Shown in pieces: positions 37,758-46,080 of a DNA stretch of 64,000 bases. Source of the stretch: Ectopseudomonas toyotomiensis (GTDB lineage: Bacteria > Pseudomonadota > Gammaproteobacteria > Pseudomonadales > Pseudomonadaceae); assembly GCF_900115695.1 (NCBI RefSeq), contig NZ_FOXK01000002.1, positions 186,001-250,000 of the forward strand, read 5' to 3'. Below the pieces are notes generated by a model. It did not search any database, was not told the DNA's origin, and was given only the letters and a program-made list of their open reading frames with translations. How positions within the stretch are numbered: position 1 is the first letter of the stretch; each line of letters begins with the position of its first letter. The position numbers and the translations under genes were made by a program.

Positions 37758-37773
37758 GTTGCGGGCTTGTGGC

Positions 37774-38625
37774 TTATTTCAGCCAGCTCTCCACGCGCTC
37801 CGGGTTGGCGGCGATCCAGTCCTTGGCGGCCTGGTCCGGCTTGGCGCCTTCGCGGATGGCCAGCATCACCGCGCCTACTTCTTCACCGCTCCAGGAAATC
37901 TTGCTGAGGAAGGCGGCAGCGTCGGCGGCCTTGTCCTTCAGCTCAGGATTGGCCACGGTGTCGACACGCTCGTCGTCGCCGAAGACTTTCTTCGGATCTT
38001 CGAGGAAGCGCAGTTTCCACTTGGCGAACATCCAGTGCGGAATCCAGCCGGTGACCACGATCGGCTTCTGCGCTTTCTCGGCGCGGGTCAGGGCGGTGGC
38101 CATGGCCGGGCCCGAGCTCGGCATCAGCTTGATGCTGGCCAGGTTGTACTCCTTGATGGCGTCTTCGGTGCGGCGCATCACGCCGGCACCGGCGTCGATG
38201 CCGGTGATCTTGCCGTCGAAGTCCTTGGCGTATTTCTCCAGATCCTCGATGGTCTTGGCTTCGACGTAGTCCGGCACGATCAGGCCGATCTTGGCGCCGG
38301 AATAGTTGGTGCCGAGGATTTCCACCTTGTCCTTGAGCTTTTCGAAGTACTCGCCATGAGTGGCCGGCAGCCAGGCGGAGAGGGTGGCATCCAGGTCGCC
38401 ACGGGCCACGCCCTGCCACATGATGGCGGGTTCGACTGGCTTCAGTTCGACGGTGTAGCCGAGTTTGCTTTGCAGGATTTCACCGGCGACGTGGGTGACG
38501 GCAACGCTGTCGTCCCAGCCGTTGACATAGCCGATTTTCAGGGTGGGTTTGTCGGCGGCCAGGGCGCTGCCCATGCCGATGGCCAGGGCGGCAGCGCCGA
38601 GGCAGAGATGCTTGATTACGCGCAT
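37774..38625 (-). CDS. Glycine betaine-type ABC substrate-binding protein (OpuAC family)
   Basis: A 283-residue periplasmic protein with a signal peptide (MRVIKHLCLGAAALAIGMGSALAA). The OpuAC/ProX fold has GYVNGWDDSVAVTHVAGEIL and the aromatic-box segment VVTGWIPHWMFAKWKLRFLEDPK, whose tryptophans cage a trimethylammonium group. The WIPHW motif matches glycine/proline betaine-binding proteins better than choline-type ChoX. It is the last gene of the leftward choV-choW-choX cluster, separated by 208 nt and a perfect hairpin. It may be equivalent to BetX of P. aeruginosa, but that is inference. Confidence 0.88.
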   Translation of the reverse strand: MRVIKHLCLGAAALAIGMGSALAADKPTLKIGYVNGWDDSVAVTHVAGEILQSKLGYTVELKPVEPAIMWQGVARGDLDATLSAWLPATHGEYFEKLKDKVEILGTNYSGAKIGLIVPDYVEAKTIEDLEKYAKDFDGKITGIDAGAGVMRRTEDAIKEYNLASIKLMPSSGPAMATALTRAEKAQKPIVVTGWIPHWMFAKWKLRFLEDPKKVFGDDERVDTVANPELKDKAADAAAFLSKISWSGEEVGAVMLAIREGAKPDQAAKDWIAANPERVESWLK

Positions 38626-38788
38626 GTTTGTTGTGCTCCATCAGTGAGTGGCAGTTGCAAGATCGTTGACTGGCTCGTTCTCATTGCGGGCCTTGCGAAT
38701 CCGTGTTGCGCAGCAGATTGCCGGTTCGCGGGCAAAGCCTCCCCGTGACGGCCAGAAAGCAGCCGCTAGTGGCTTACGAGGAGGTTTC

Positions 38789-38816
38789 CGGGCTCGAACC
38801 CTGAGGTTCGAGCCCG
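38789..38816 (-). other. Perfect stem-loop between choX and the downstream binding protein gene
   Basis: CGGGCTCGAACC (38789-38800) and its perfect inverse (38805-38816) have a CTGA loop. It starts 17 nt after the choX stop. No T-run follows on the minus strand, so it may be a partial terminator or a 3' stabiliser of choX mRNA. Confidence 0.6.
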
Positions 38817-38833
38817 AATAGGGTCGCGGCCTA

Positions 38834-39778
38834 TTACAGCCCGACGTGTTTCTTCACGGCGGCAACGCCGTCCTGACCGTCAAAGGTGGTCACGCCGCTC
38901 AGCCACTGGTCGAGGATCGCCGGGTTGGCCTTGATCCACTCCTTGGCGACGTTCTGCGGGTTTTCCTTCTCCAGCACCTTTTCCATCAGCTGGCTTTCGA
39001 TATCGACGGTGAACTGCAGGTTGTTCAGCAGCTTGCCGACGTTCTCGCAGCGCGCCTCGTAATCCGGCGGTACCACGGTGTAGACCTTGGCCGCGCCATA
39101 GTCGGGGCCGAACACGTCGTCACCACCGGACAGGTAGGTGATGTCGTGCTGGGTGTTCATCGGGTGCGGCGCCCAGCCGAGGAAGACCACCGGCTCTTTC
39201 TTCTTGATCGCCCGCGATACCTGCACCAGCATGCCGGCTTCGCTGGACTCGACCATGCGGAAGCCGCCGAGGTCGAACTGGTTGTTCTTGATCATGCCGT
39301 CAATCAGCAGGTTGCCGTCGTTACCCGGCTCGATGCCGTAGATCTTGCCGCCCAGCTGATCCTTGAACTTGGCGATGTCCTGGAAGCTCTTCAGGCCGGC
39401 TTCGGCCGCGTAGGTCGGTACGGCCAGGGTGTACTTGGCACCCTCGAGGTTGGCCTTGGGCAGTACCTTGACGCCATCGTCCTTGAGGAATGGCTCGATC
39501 ACCGAGTCCATCGATGGCGCCCAATAGCCGAGGAACACATCGACCTGGCCGCTCTTCACGCCGGTGAAGGCGATGGGTACCGAGGCCATGATCTTGCGCG
39601 GCTGATAGCCCAGACCTTCGACCAGGGTCATGGCCACACCCGTGGTGGCGGCGATGTCGGCCCAGCCAATCTCGGCGAAACGCACCTGCTTGCAGCTCGC
39701 CGGCTCCGCGGCCATGGCGCCCTGCATCAGTGCGCAGGACAGCAGGCCGATGGCGGCAGTGGTCTTGATCATTTTCAT
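38834..39778 (-). CDS. choX: Choline ABC transporter substrate-binding protein
   Basis: A 314-residue periplasmic protein with a signal peptide (MKMIKTTAAIGLLSCALMQGAMAAEP). Conserved ChoX segments are EIGWADIAATTGVAMTLVEG, VFLGYWAPSMDSVIEPF and FLGWAPHPMNTQHDITYLSGGDDVFG, which supply Trp and other aromatic residues for the choline cation. Equivalent to CbcX of P. aeruginosa. It lies 29 nt after the permease gene and is probably co-transcribed with choV and choW. Confidence 0.93.
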   Translation of the reverse strand: MKMIKTTAAIGLLSCALMQGAMAAEPASCKQVRFAEIGWADIAATTGVAMTLVEGLGYQPRKIMASVPIAFTGVKSGQVDVFLGYWAPSMDSVIEPFLKDDGVKVLPKANLEGAKYTLAVPTYAAEAGLKSFQDIAKFKDQLGGKIYGIEPGNDGNLLIDGMIKNNQFDLGGFRMVESSEAGMLVQVSRAIKKKEPVVFLGWAPHPMNTQHDITYLSGGDDVFGPDYGAAKVYTVVPPDYEARCENVGKLLNNLQFTVDIESQLMEKVLEKENPQNVAKEWIKANPAILDQWLSGVTTFDGQDGVAAVKKHVGL

Positions 39779-39807
39779 CTGCGGTTCCCTGTGAAGTGAA
39801 AAAATGT

Positions 39808-40686
39808 TTACTGGCGCTGCAGCTTGCCGCTGAACCAGGCAAAGATGCCGCCGCGGGCGGTCTGCTTGGTGCCGAAGCTTTCAGTGATGCGGTCGAGAAT
39901 GATCGCCAGCAGCACCACGGCCATGCCGCTTTCGAAGCCTAGCCCGATGTCCAGGCGCTGGATACTCGCCAGTACATCGTTACCCAGGCCACCGGCGCCG
40001 ACCATCGAGGCGATGATCACCATCGACAGAGCCATCATGATGGTCTGGTTGACCCCGGCCATGATCGACGGCATGGCGTTGGGCAGTTGTACCTTGAACA
40101 GCAGCTGGCGGCTGGTACAGCCGAAGGACTGGCCGGCCTCGACGATTTCCTTGTTCACCTGGCGAATGCCCAGGCTGGTCAGGCGCACCGCCGGCGGCAT
40201 GGCGAAGATCACCGTGGCGATGATCCCGGGCACGCGGCCGAGGCCGAAGAGCATGGCCGCCGGAATCAGGTAGACGAACGCCGGCATGGTCTGCATGAAG
40301 TCGAGGATCGGCCGGATGATGGTCGCCACGCGCTCGCTCTTGGCGGCCCAGATGCCCAGCGGGATGCCCAGCAGCAGGCTGATCAACGTCGAGGAGAAGG
40401 TCAGGCCGAGGGTGACCACGGTCTGTTCCCAGAACCCGGTCATGACGATCAGGATGAACGCCACGGCGGTGAACACCGCGAAGCGTGCGCCGATGCGCCA
40501 CAGGCCGAGGGCGACGAAGATGGCGATCAGCAGCCAGGCCGGCGGCAGCATGAGCAAGGCTTCGATGCCTTCGGAGAAACCGCTGACCAGCTTGCCGATG
40601 CTGTCGAAGGCACCGCTGTAGTTGTCCAGCAGGTGCTGGACGACGTCGTTGACCCAGCTACCCAGGTCGAGTTTCTTGTCACTCAT
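39808..40686 (-). CDS. choW: Choline/quaternary amine ABC transporter permease
   Basis: A 292-residue integral membrane permease of the ProW/OpuAB type with about six to seven helices. The cytoplasmic EAA loop is EIVEAGQSFGCTSRQLLFKVQLPNAMPSI-like (about 180-210). It corresponds to CbcW. The start overlaps the end of the ATPase gene by 8 nt, showing tight coupling. No second permease gene is present, so the transporter likely uses a homodimer. Confidence 0.95.
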   Translation of the reverse strand: MSDKKLDLGSWVNDVVQHLLDNYSGAFDSIGKLVSGFSEGIEALLMLPPAWLLIAIFVALGLWRIGARFAVFTAVAFILIVMTGFWEQTVVTLGLTFSSTLISLLLGIPLGIWAAKSERVATIIRPILDFMQTMPAFVYLIPAAMLFGLGRVPGIIATVIFAMPPAVRLTSLGIRQVNKEIVEAGQSFGCTSRQLLFKVQLPNAMPSIMAGVNQTIMMALSMVIIASMVGAGGLGNDVLASIQRLDIGLGFESGMAVVLLAIILDRITESFGTKQTARGGIFAWFSGKLQRQ

Positions 40687-41902
40687 GGGATTCCCCCTGC
40701 AGTCGGGTCAGCAGACGGCCCTTGCTGATGGCGCCGCAGTAGTGGCCTTCGGCGTCCACCACCGGGATCGGACCTTCGTTGTCCACCAGGCGGGTGATGA
40801 CGTGTTCCAGCGGCATGTCTTCGGGTACCGGCACCACCTGCTTGAGCGCATCCGCTTCGAGTGGTCTGGGCTCGTCGCCGTCGACCATCAGGGCGATCTT
40901 CTCCAGGCTGATGGAACCCTGGAAGTTGTTCTGCTCGTCGACGATGAAGGCGTAGTGCTTGTCCAGCGCCTGCAGCTCTTTGCAGATCATTGCCGCATCC
41001 GGCGCCTTGCCGTTGTAGACGTAGGTCGGCACGCTGTCGGCCTTGAGCTGGCCGGCGGTGAGGTAGCGGCTGGTGTCGACGGTGTCGAAGAAGTTGCGCA
41101 CGTACTCGTTGGCCGGCTTTTCGATCAGCTCCTGCGGAGTGCCGACCTGGATCAGCTTGCCGCCTTCCATGATGCCGATGCGGGTACCGATGCGCATGGC
41201 TTCTTCGATGTCGTGGGAGACGAAGATGATGGTGCGGCGATGGGTCTTCTGCAGCTCCAGCAGCACATCCTGCATCTCGCGGCGCTTGAGCGGGTCGAGG
41301 GCGGAGAACGCCTCGTCCATGATGATCATCGACGGGTTGACCGTCAGCGCGCGGGCCAGGCCGACGCGTTGCTGCATGCCGCCGGAGAGTTCGTGCGGGT
41401 ACTTGTGAGCGAAGGTGTCCAGGCCAACCTGCTTGAGCACTTCCATGGCGCGCTTCTCGCGCTCCTTGCGGCCGGTGCCGGCCACTTCCAGGCCGAAGGC
41501 CGCGTTATCCAGCACGCTGCGCGACGGCATCAGGGCGAAGGACTGGAAGACCATGCTCATGTCGCGTCGGCGCAGGTCGATCAGTTGCGATTGCGGCAGC
41601 TTGGCCACGTTCTGGCCATCGATGTAGACGTCACCGGCGCTGGGTTCGACCAGGCGGTTGATCAGACGGATGAGGGTGGATTTGCCAGAGCCGGACAGGC
41701 CCATGAGGACGAAGATCTCGCCCTCTTCGACACTGAACGACACATCGCTGACGCCGATCACGGCGCCTTTCTCGGCCAGAATCCTCTCCTTGCTCCAGCC
41801 TTCCTTGAGCAGGTCGATGGCTTCTTGTGGGTTGGGGCCGAAAACCTTGTACAGGTGTTCGACCACGATCTTTCCAGACTGCATGGGACGTTTCCCCTTC
41901 AA
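40679..41902 (-). CDS. choV: Choline/quaternary amine ABC transporter ATP-binding protein with CBS domains
   Basis: A 407-residue ATPase of the ProV/OpuAA type. Walker A is GLSGSGKSTL, the signature LSGGMQQRVGLARAL, Walker B SMIIMDEAFSALDP and the switch His in FVSHDIEEAMR. The C-terminal part (about 285-400) carries two CBS motifs, which in OpuA sense ionic strength or nucleotides. It is the first gene of the leftward choV-choW-choX operon; a 957-nt non-coding stretch lies upstream. It corresponds to CbcV, which in P. aeruginosa serves several binding proteins. Confidence 0.95.
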   Translation of the reverse strand: MKGKRPMQSGKIVVEHLYKVFGPNPQEAIDLLKEGWSKERILAEKGAVIGVSDVSFSVEEGEIFVLMGLSGSGKSTLIRLINRLVEPSAGDVYIDGQNVAKLPQSQLIDLRRRDMSMVFQSFALMPSRSVLDNAAFGLEVAGTGRKEREKRAMEVLKQVGLDTFAHKYPHELSGGMQQRVGLARALTVNPSMIIMDEAFSALDPLKRREMQDVLLELQKTHRRTIIFVSHDIEEAMRIGTRIGIMEGGKLIQVGTPQELIEKPANEYVRNFFDTVDTSRYLTAGQLKADSVPTYVYNGKAPDAAMICKELQALDKHYAFIVDEQNNFQGSISLEKIALMVDGDEPRPLEADALKQVVPVPEDMPLEHVITRLVDNEGPIPVVDAEGHYCGAISKGRLLTRLQGESHE

Positions 41903-42859
41903 TCGGCATCCAGTTCACGCTGGCACGGCTGGGCACGCATCTTCGAAGCGTAGATCAGCTGTGTCAGGCCTCTGATACCTGTGTGGGTGTTTGCTGAGTT
42001 TCGAGGTTGGCGAACGTTTCGCGGCGGGCGTTGAGTGTGGCGCTCGGGCACGCTGCAGCGCACGCGGCTGGTGGCAAGAATTGCCCGCTGCGTCGTTGCA
42101 ACCTGTTGATGAGTGACCACTGTCTTGCCGTGCTGCAAACCGCTTTCCAAACCCTCTGGCAGTGTTTCGAAGCCCATTCCCTTGGGGGTTCATGCGTCGT
42201 CCTGGCGCATGCGTACATCCGAAATTTCTTGTTGGGCTGGCGCCCTATCGATGGTGGGCCAGCGCTTGTATGTTCTTCGGTCCGGGGCGGTGAGCCCCAG
42301 TCTGCCGTTCCCCTCGGGAAGCGGCAGCGACGTCATCGGCTGACTCAACGATATAGTCTTGGGGTCTGCGCAATTATCGGTTTGCGACCCTGACGTGTTG
42401 GGCGACGACATGGCCCGTCACACCCCGTGTTTTTCCATGTTCTCGCCGTTTTCCGGGCTCCTGAAAGCACTGCGTGATGCCGTTTCGAATAGCGCTCGAT
42501 GTGAGCATCGAGAAGCGCTTTCGAGAGCGTGCTTTAAAAACCTTAACAGACTTTTTCGTTCCTTGGCCAAGGCTGAAAGCCGCGCCGGTGCTGGTTTTCA
42601 GCCCTTCAAGCGAGGCGCAGGCGGCGTAGCGCGGGGGCTGCGGCGATGTTGAAAAAAATTTACAGCGAAAGATGGTGTAGTGCCGAAAATCGCTGAAAAA
42701 TCGAAAGGCGGCGCAATATGACCGCCTGGTCACGACCGGTTCATGTCGCGAGCCTGGGCGTGATTCTCGACAAGACGATGGAAAACCCTTTCGAGCTACC
42801 AGGTGGGCTTTGTTTTCCGCCATTTTTATTGGTTTTTCTCGGCCATTTCGTCGAATTTA
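41903..42859. other. Long non-coding region upstream of choV
   Basis: About 957 bp contain short open frames but none with convincing coding character. It should carry the choV promoter and activator sites near 41903-42200. Near 42694-42727 a 6-bp stem (AGGCGG/CCGCCT) with an adjacent A-run (T-run on the minus strand) may terminate the 43804 gene. A small hairpin CGATG-TGAG-CATCG lies near 42498. In P. aeruginosa a serine dehydratase gene occupies this neighbourhood; no remnant of one was recognised. Confidence 0.45.
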
Positions 42860-43804
42860 TCAGTCATTTCCTGCCAGTGGTACGTCGAATACCTTGCTGA
42901 CAGGGCCACCTTGATAGCGGCTCACACCTTCCAGCCAGGCCGCAATCATCTGCGGGTTGTCTTCGATCCACTGCTTGGCCACCCGGCGGCGGTTGGTATT
43001 GCCTTCCAGTACGGCGCTCATCAACTGGTTTTCTGCGGCGATGGTGAAGGTCATATTGCGGAAAAGCCGCGCCAGGTTGGGACACTGCTCGCTCAACCCG
43101 CCGCGCGCCACCGTGTTGACCTGCGCTGCTCCGTAATTGGGGCCGAAATAATCATCACCACCGGCCAGATAGTTCATCTTCAGACGCTCGTTCATCGGGT
43201 GCGGTTCCCAGCCGAGAAATACCGCCCATTTGCCCAGGCGTTGAGCTCGCTCGACATGGTTGAGCATGCCGCTTTCGCTCGACTCGACCAGGCTGAAACC
43301 TGCCAGACCGAAGGTGTTGTCGCGAATCATGCCCTTGACCATCTCGTTGCCTTCGTTGCCCGGTTCGATGCCGAAGATCTGCCCACCGAGTTCGTCCTTG
43401 AAGCGATGGATGTCGGCGAAATCCTTCAGTCCGCCCTCGTAGCCTGGCGTCAGTACCGCCAGGGTGTAACGCACCGTCGGCAGGTTGGTGTGCAGCTTCT
43501 CGATCCTGCCGCTGTCCAGGTGAGGCTGCACCAGTTCACTCTGGGCCGGCATCCAGTTGCCCAGGAACACGTCCAGCTGGCCTTCGGACAATCCGCGGTA
43601 AGTGTCGGGCAACGACAGGCGGCGTATCTGCGTGCGATAGCCGAGCTCGCCCAGTATCAGGCGGGCAACGGCGGTGGTCATGGTGATGTCGGTCCAGCCG
43701 ACATCGCTCAGGCGCACCAGCTCGCAGCGCTCGGCTTCTTTGGCGTGCAGGGCGGTGGAGGAGGTGAGGGCGATCACCAGCAGCCAGCGAGCAAATCGGT
43801 TCAT
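42860..43804 (-). CDS. Quaternary-amine ABC substrate-binding protein (ChoX-like paralogue, orphan)
   Basis: A 314-residue periplasmic protein with a signal peptide (MNRFARWLLVIALTSSTALHA). The ChoX-type framework is kept: DVGWTDITMTTAVARLILGELGY, VFLGNWMPAQSELVQPH and FLGWEPHPMNERLKMNYLAGGDDYFG. One aromatic position reads GNW rather than the GYW of the other two paralogues. It stands alone between the transporter operon and gbdR, so it would need to share the ChoV/ChoW core. The ligand (choline, carnitine, betaine or another compound) is not determinable. Confidence 0.88.
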   Translation of the reverse strand: MNRFARWLLVIALTSSTALHAKEAERCELVRLSDVGWTDITMTTAVARLILGELGYRTQIRRLSLPDTYRGLSEGQLDVFLGNWMPAQSELVQPHLDSGRIEKLHTNLPTVRYTLAVLTPGYEGGLKDFADIHRFKDELGGQIFGIEPGNEGNEMVKGMIRDNTFGLAGFSLVESSESGMLNHVERAQRLGKWAVFLGWEPHPMNERLKMNYLAGGDDYFGPNYGAAQVNTVARGGLSEQCPNLARLFRNMTFTIAAENQLMSAVLEGNTNRRRVAKQWIEDNPQMIAAWLEGVSRYQGGPVSKVFDVPLAGND

Positions 43805-44363
43805 GGGGTGTGCCTCTGTTCGGGCGGCTGGAGCCGCTGGAAGATTCCTGGAGCGGGCGATTGGCTATTTCACAGCAAGAGGTGGGCCGCACCCTGGGCG
43901 AGAAACGACACCGGCATGTCGAGAAAAGACCCCGACACGGACGGTTAACCGCGGCGCGATTGGATATGCATGAGTCGGTTGGAGAGCTGGGCGCGCTGGC
44001 GAAAGTTGGATCATCGCGAACCTGTTGCGGATTCGTCAGGATGTTCTTCTCCATGCGTTCCTGGCGGCTGGCACGCCAGCGAGCGGTGACCTTTGCTGGT
44101 GCAGCGATTCTGGCAAAGCCGCCGCTTCGCGAGCTTTTGGTGCGACGCTTGCGGGCATCGATTTCCTCAGGTGTGACCGAGCGGTCGCTGTTGTTACCGC
44201 TCGTCCGTTACTGACAGCCAGAGACGCCGTAGCAGGCCGCTCAGTCTGTGCTACCGAAATGCTCAAAGCCTTGCGCAAAGAGGCCTTGAGAGCGTTTCGC
44301 AAACCCTGAAAGCAGGGGCAAGGAGCCCGTCTGGCGCGCCATGTATTGAGGGTTCAGTTTTTA
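43805..44363. other. Divergent intergenic region, binding protein / gbdR
   Basis: About 560 bp without a credible gene. A perfect 8-bp stem CGAGCGGT/ACCGCTCG (44178-44203, 10-nt loop) is visible. The gbdR-proximal end leads into the BetI-like palindrome and the sigma-54-like promoter. The promoter of the 42860-43804 gene must also lie here. Confidence 0.4.
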
Positions 44364-44379
44364 TTGAACGCTTGATCAA
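44364..44379. promoter_or_regulatory. BetI-like palindrome upstream of gbdR
   Basis: TTGAACGCTTGATCAA matches 13 of 16 positions of the betI-proximal palindrome. It ends 2 nt before the sigma-54-like promoter of gbdR. Binding by BetI here is an inference. Confidence 0.55.
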
Positions 44380-44381
44380 TT

Positions 44382-44398
44382 TAGGCATGACCTTTGCG
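44382..44398 (+). promoter_or_regulatory. Sigma-54-type promoter of gbdR
   Basis: The sequence TAGGCATGACCTTTGCG has the invariant GG (44384-44385) and GC (44396-44397) 10 nt apart, with GGCAT and TTTGC context. Transcription would begin near 44409, giving a leader of about 90 nt. In P. aeruginosa gbdR expression is reported to depend on the RpoN activators NtrC and CbrB, which fits. Confidence 0.65.
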
Positions 44399-44499
44399 TA
44401 GAGATGCATAGCCGCCCGGTTTTCAAACCCGGCCAGGACAAAACAGAGGCCCACTTCTAATTGGGCTCACACCGTGCTTAGCGTGAGAGGGTTCCATCA

Positions 44500-45594
44500 A
44501 TGTCGCAGTTCAGCCAAGGGGCGCAACCCCAGAACCGTGTCGCCCAGTCCATCGGCTTCCTGCTCCTGGACAACTTCACCCTGATTTCCCTCGCTTCGGC
44601 GGTAGAGCCCCTGCGCATGGCCAACCAGCTTTCCGGCAAGGAGCTGTTTCGCTGGCATACCCTGACTCATGATGGCCTGCCGGTCTGCGCCAGTGATGGC
44701 TTGCAGATCACCCCGGACGCCGCCATGCAAAGTGCTCCGGCGTTGGATGCGGTGATCGTCTGTGGTGGCGTGGATATTCAGCACAGCGTCAAGCGTGAGC
44801 ATGTCAGTTGGTTGCAGTTGCAGGCGCGCCAGGGTCGCTTGCTCGGTGCGGTGTGCACCGGCAGTTGGGCGCTGGCCAAGGCCGGTCTGCTCGACGGCTA
44901 CGATTGCAGCGTGCATTGGGAGTGCCTGGCCTCGATGCAGGAAGCCTTCCCGCGTGCGGCCATCACCACTCGCCTGTTTTCCATCGACCGCAATCGCCAC
45001 ACCTCCTCTGGCGGTACCGCGCCGATGGACATGATGCTGCACCTGATCGGCCAGCAGCATGGCCGGGAGCTGGCCGCCGGCATCTCCGAGATGTTCATCT
45101 ACGAGCGCATCCGCAACGAGCAGGATCACCAGCGCGTGCCGCTCAAGCACATGCTCGGCAGCAACCAGCCCAAGCTGCAGGAAATCGTCGCGCTGATGGA
45201 GGCCAACCTCGAGGAGCCGATCGACCTCGACGAGCTGGCCTGCTTCGTCGACATTTCCCGCCGCCAGCTCGAGCGCCTGTTCCAGAAGTACCTGCACTGC
45301 TCGCCGTCGCGCTACTACCTCAAGCTGCGCCTGATCCGCGCACGTCAGCTGCTCAAGCAGACCAGCATGTCGATCATCGAGGTGGCTTCGGTCTGCGGCT
45401 TCGTGTCCACCCCGCACTTCTCCAAGTGCTACCGCGAGTACTTCGGTATTCCGCCGCGCGACGAGCGTGCCGGTCAGCAGGGCAACAACCTGGTCATGCT
45501 GCTGCCGATCCCCGAGCATCAGGTCAATTCCAGCGCGGTGCTGGCGCTCAACCGTGCCCAGGGTGAGTCGACCTTCGCCAGCGTACGCATCTGA
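44500..45594 (+). CDS. gbdR: GbdR, glycine betaine/dimethylglycine-responsive AraC-family activator
   Basis: A 364-residue regulator of the GlxA type. The N-terminal DJ-1/PfpI-like domain (about 15-210; GFLLLDNFTLISLASAVEPLRMANQL, GAVCTGSWALAKAGLLDG) binds the ligand, and the C-terminal AraC domain (about 230-330; DLDELACFVDISRRQLERLF, ASVCGFVSTPHFSKCYREYF) binds DNA. In P. aeruginosa GbdR activates choline uptake, betaine and dimethylglycine catabolism and carnitine genes. Here it lies amid the same genes. The start ATG at 44500 follows GAGAGGG. A strong terminator follows. Confidence 0.93.
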   Translation: MSQFSQGAQPQNRVAQSIGFLLLDNFTLISLASAVEPLRMANQLSGKELFRWHTLTHDGLPVCASDGLQITPDAAMQSAPALDAVIVCGGVDIQHSVKREHVSWLQLQARQGRLLGAVCTGSWALAKAGLLDGYDCSVHWECLASMQEAFPRAAITTRLFSIDRNRHTSSGGTAPMDMMLHLIGQQHGRELAAGISEMFIYERIRNEQDHQRVPLKHMLGSNQPKLQEIVALMEANLEEPIDLDELACFVDISRRQLERLFQKYLHCSPSRYYLKLRLIRARQLLKQTSMSIIEVASVCGFVSTPHFSKCYREYFGIPPRDERAGQQGNNLVMLLPIPEHQVNSSAVLALNRAQGESTFASVRI

Positions 45595-45608
45595 ATCGAG
45601 CGGCAATG

Positions 45609-45640
45609 AAAACGGGGCGCCAGTGGCGCCCCGTTTCGTT
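45609..45640 (+). terminator. Rho-independent terminator after gbdR
   Basis: AAACGGGGCGCC and its perfect inverse flank AGT (45610-45636), followed by CGTT. The A-run before and T-run within the stem make it usable in both directions. Confidence 0.88.
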
Positions 45641-45678
45641 ATGAGTGATGACCTGCGTTGGTCGCTTTAGTCTTGTAG

Positions 45679-45696
45679 GGTGGGCTTTAGCCCACC
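45679..45696. repeat. REP-like stem, GTAGGGTGGGC family
   Basis: GTAG followed by GGTGGGC-TTTA-GCCCACC (45679-45696); same GTAGGGTG opening as the elements at 36347, 58533 and 59062. Confidence 0.55.
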
Positions 45697-45751
45697 AGTG
45701 GCTCTACCTCTATTCCATGAGACGCAGCCCGATCTGCTGCTGGAGTAAAGT

Positions 45752-45769
45752 CGCTGCGCTGGCGCAGCG
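45752..45769 (-). terminator. Stem-loop at the end of the dgc/etf cluster
   Basis: CGCTGCGC-TG-GCGCAGCG, a perfect 8-bp stem lying 4 nt past the stop of the last minus-strand gene (45774), followed on that strand by ACTTTACT. Probably a weak terminator. Confidence 0.5.
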
Positions 45770-45773
45770 TTGA

Positions 45774-46025
45774 TCAAGCAGGTTTCGGCACCAGCGCCGG
45801 CAGCAGATGGCGGCTGATGGCTTCGCGCACGTTGGGCAGCAGGGTGGCGCTGCCGCCAAGCAGTTCTTCCACCAGGTGGCGCAGGGCCACGGCACGTTCT
45901 GCGCTGAGGCCGCTGACGGCCAGCTCGCAGGCCTGCTCGGGCGTCACACCTGGTGGAATGCTCAGGCCCAGCGCGATCAGGCGCTCACGGAAGTCTTCCT
46001 GGTCGATCAGATCGGCATGCATCAT
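45774..46025 (-). CDS. Small conserved protein of the dimethylglycine cluster, unknown function
   Basis: An 83-residue acidic, helical protein (MMHADLIDQEDFRERLIALGLSIPPG...). The start is the first ATG of an ATGATG pair at 46025, preceded 8 nt upstream by AGGAG. It has no signal peptide, cysteine cluster or membrane helix. Its place directly after etfB, with 55 nt between, suggests co-transcription with the Dgc electron-transfer genes, and P. aeruginosa also has a small hypothetical gene next to this cluster. No function is known to me. Confidence 0.8.
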   Translation of the reverse strand: MMHADLIDQEDFRERLIALGLSIPPGVTPEQACELAVSGLSAERAVALRHLVEELLGGSATLLPNVREAISRHLLPALVPKPA

Positions 46026-46080
46026 GGTCGTGGCTCCTTGTGGCGAGGCAGGCGCTGCGCAGTTGGTCTTCAACCCTCGG

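Noticed and set aside
41915..41940. TGGCACGGCTGGGCAC as a sigma-54 promoter for choV
   Set aside because: The GG to GC spacing is 9, not 10, and the -12 context is poor; also too near the start codon.
42374..42823. 149-codon minus-strand open frame in the choV upstream gap
   Set aside because: Ser/Arg/Phe-rich, no ribosome-binding site, no family features.
44036..44302. Short frames in the gap between the orphan binding protein and gbdR
   Set aside because: Low-complexity composition on both strands and no start signals.
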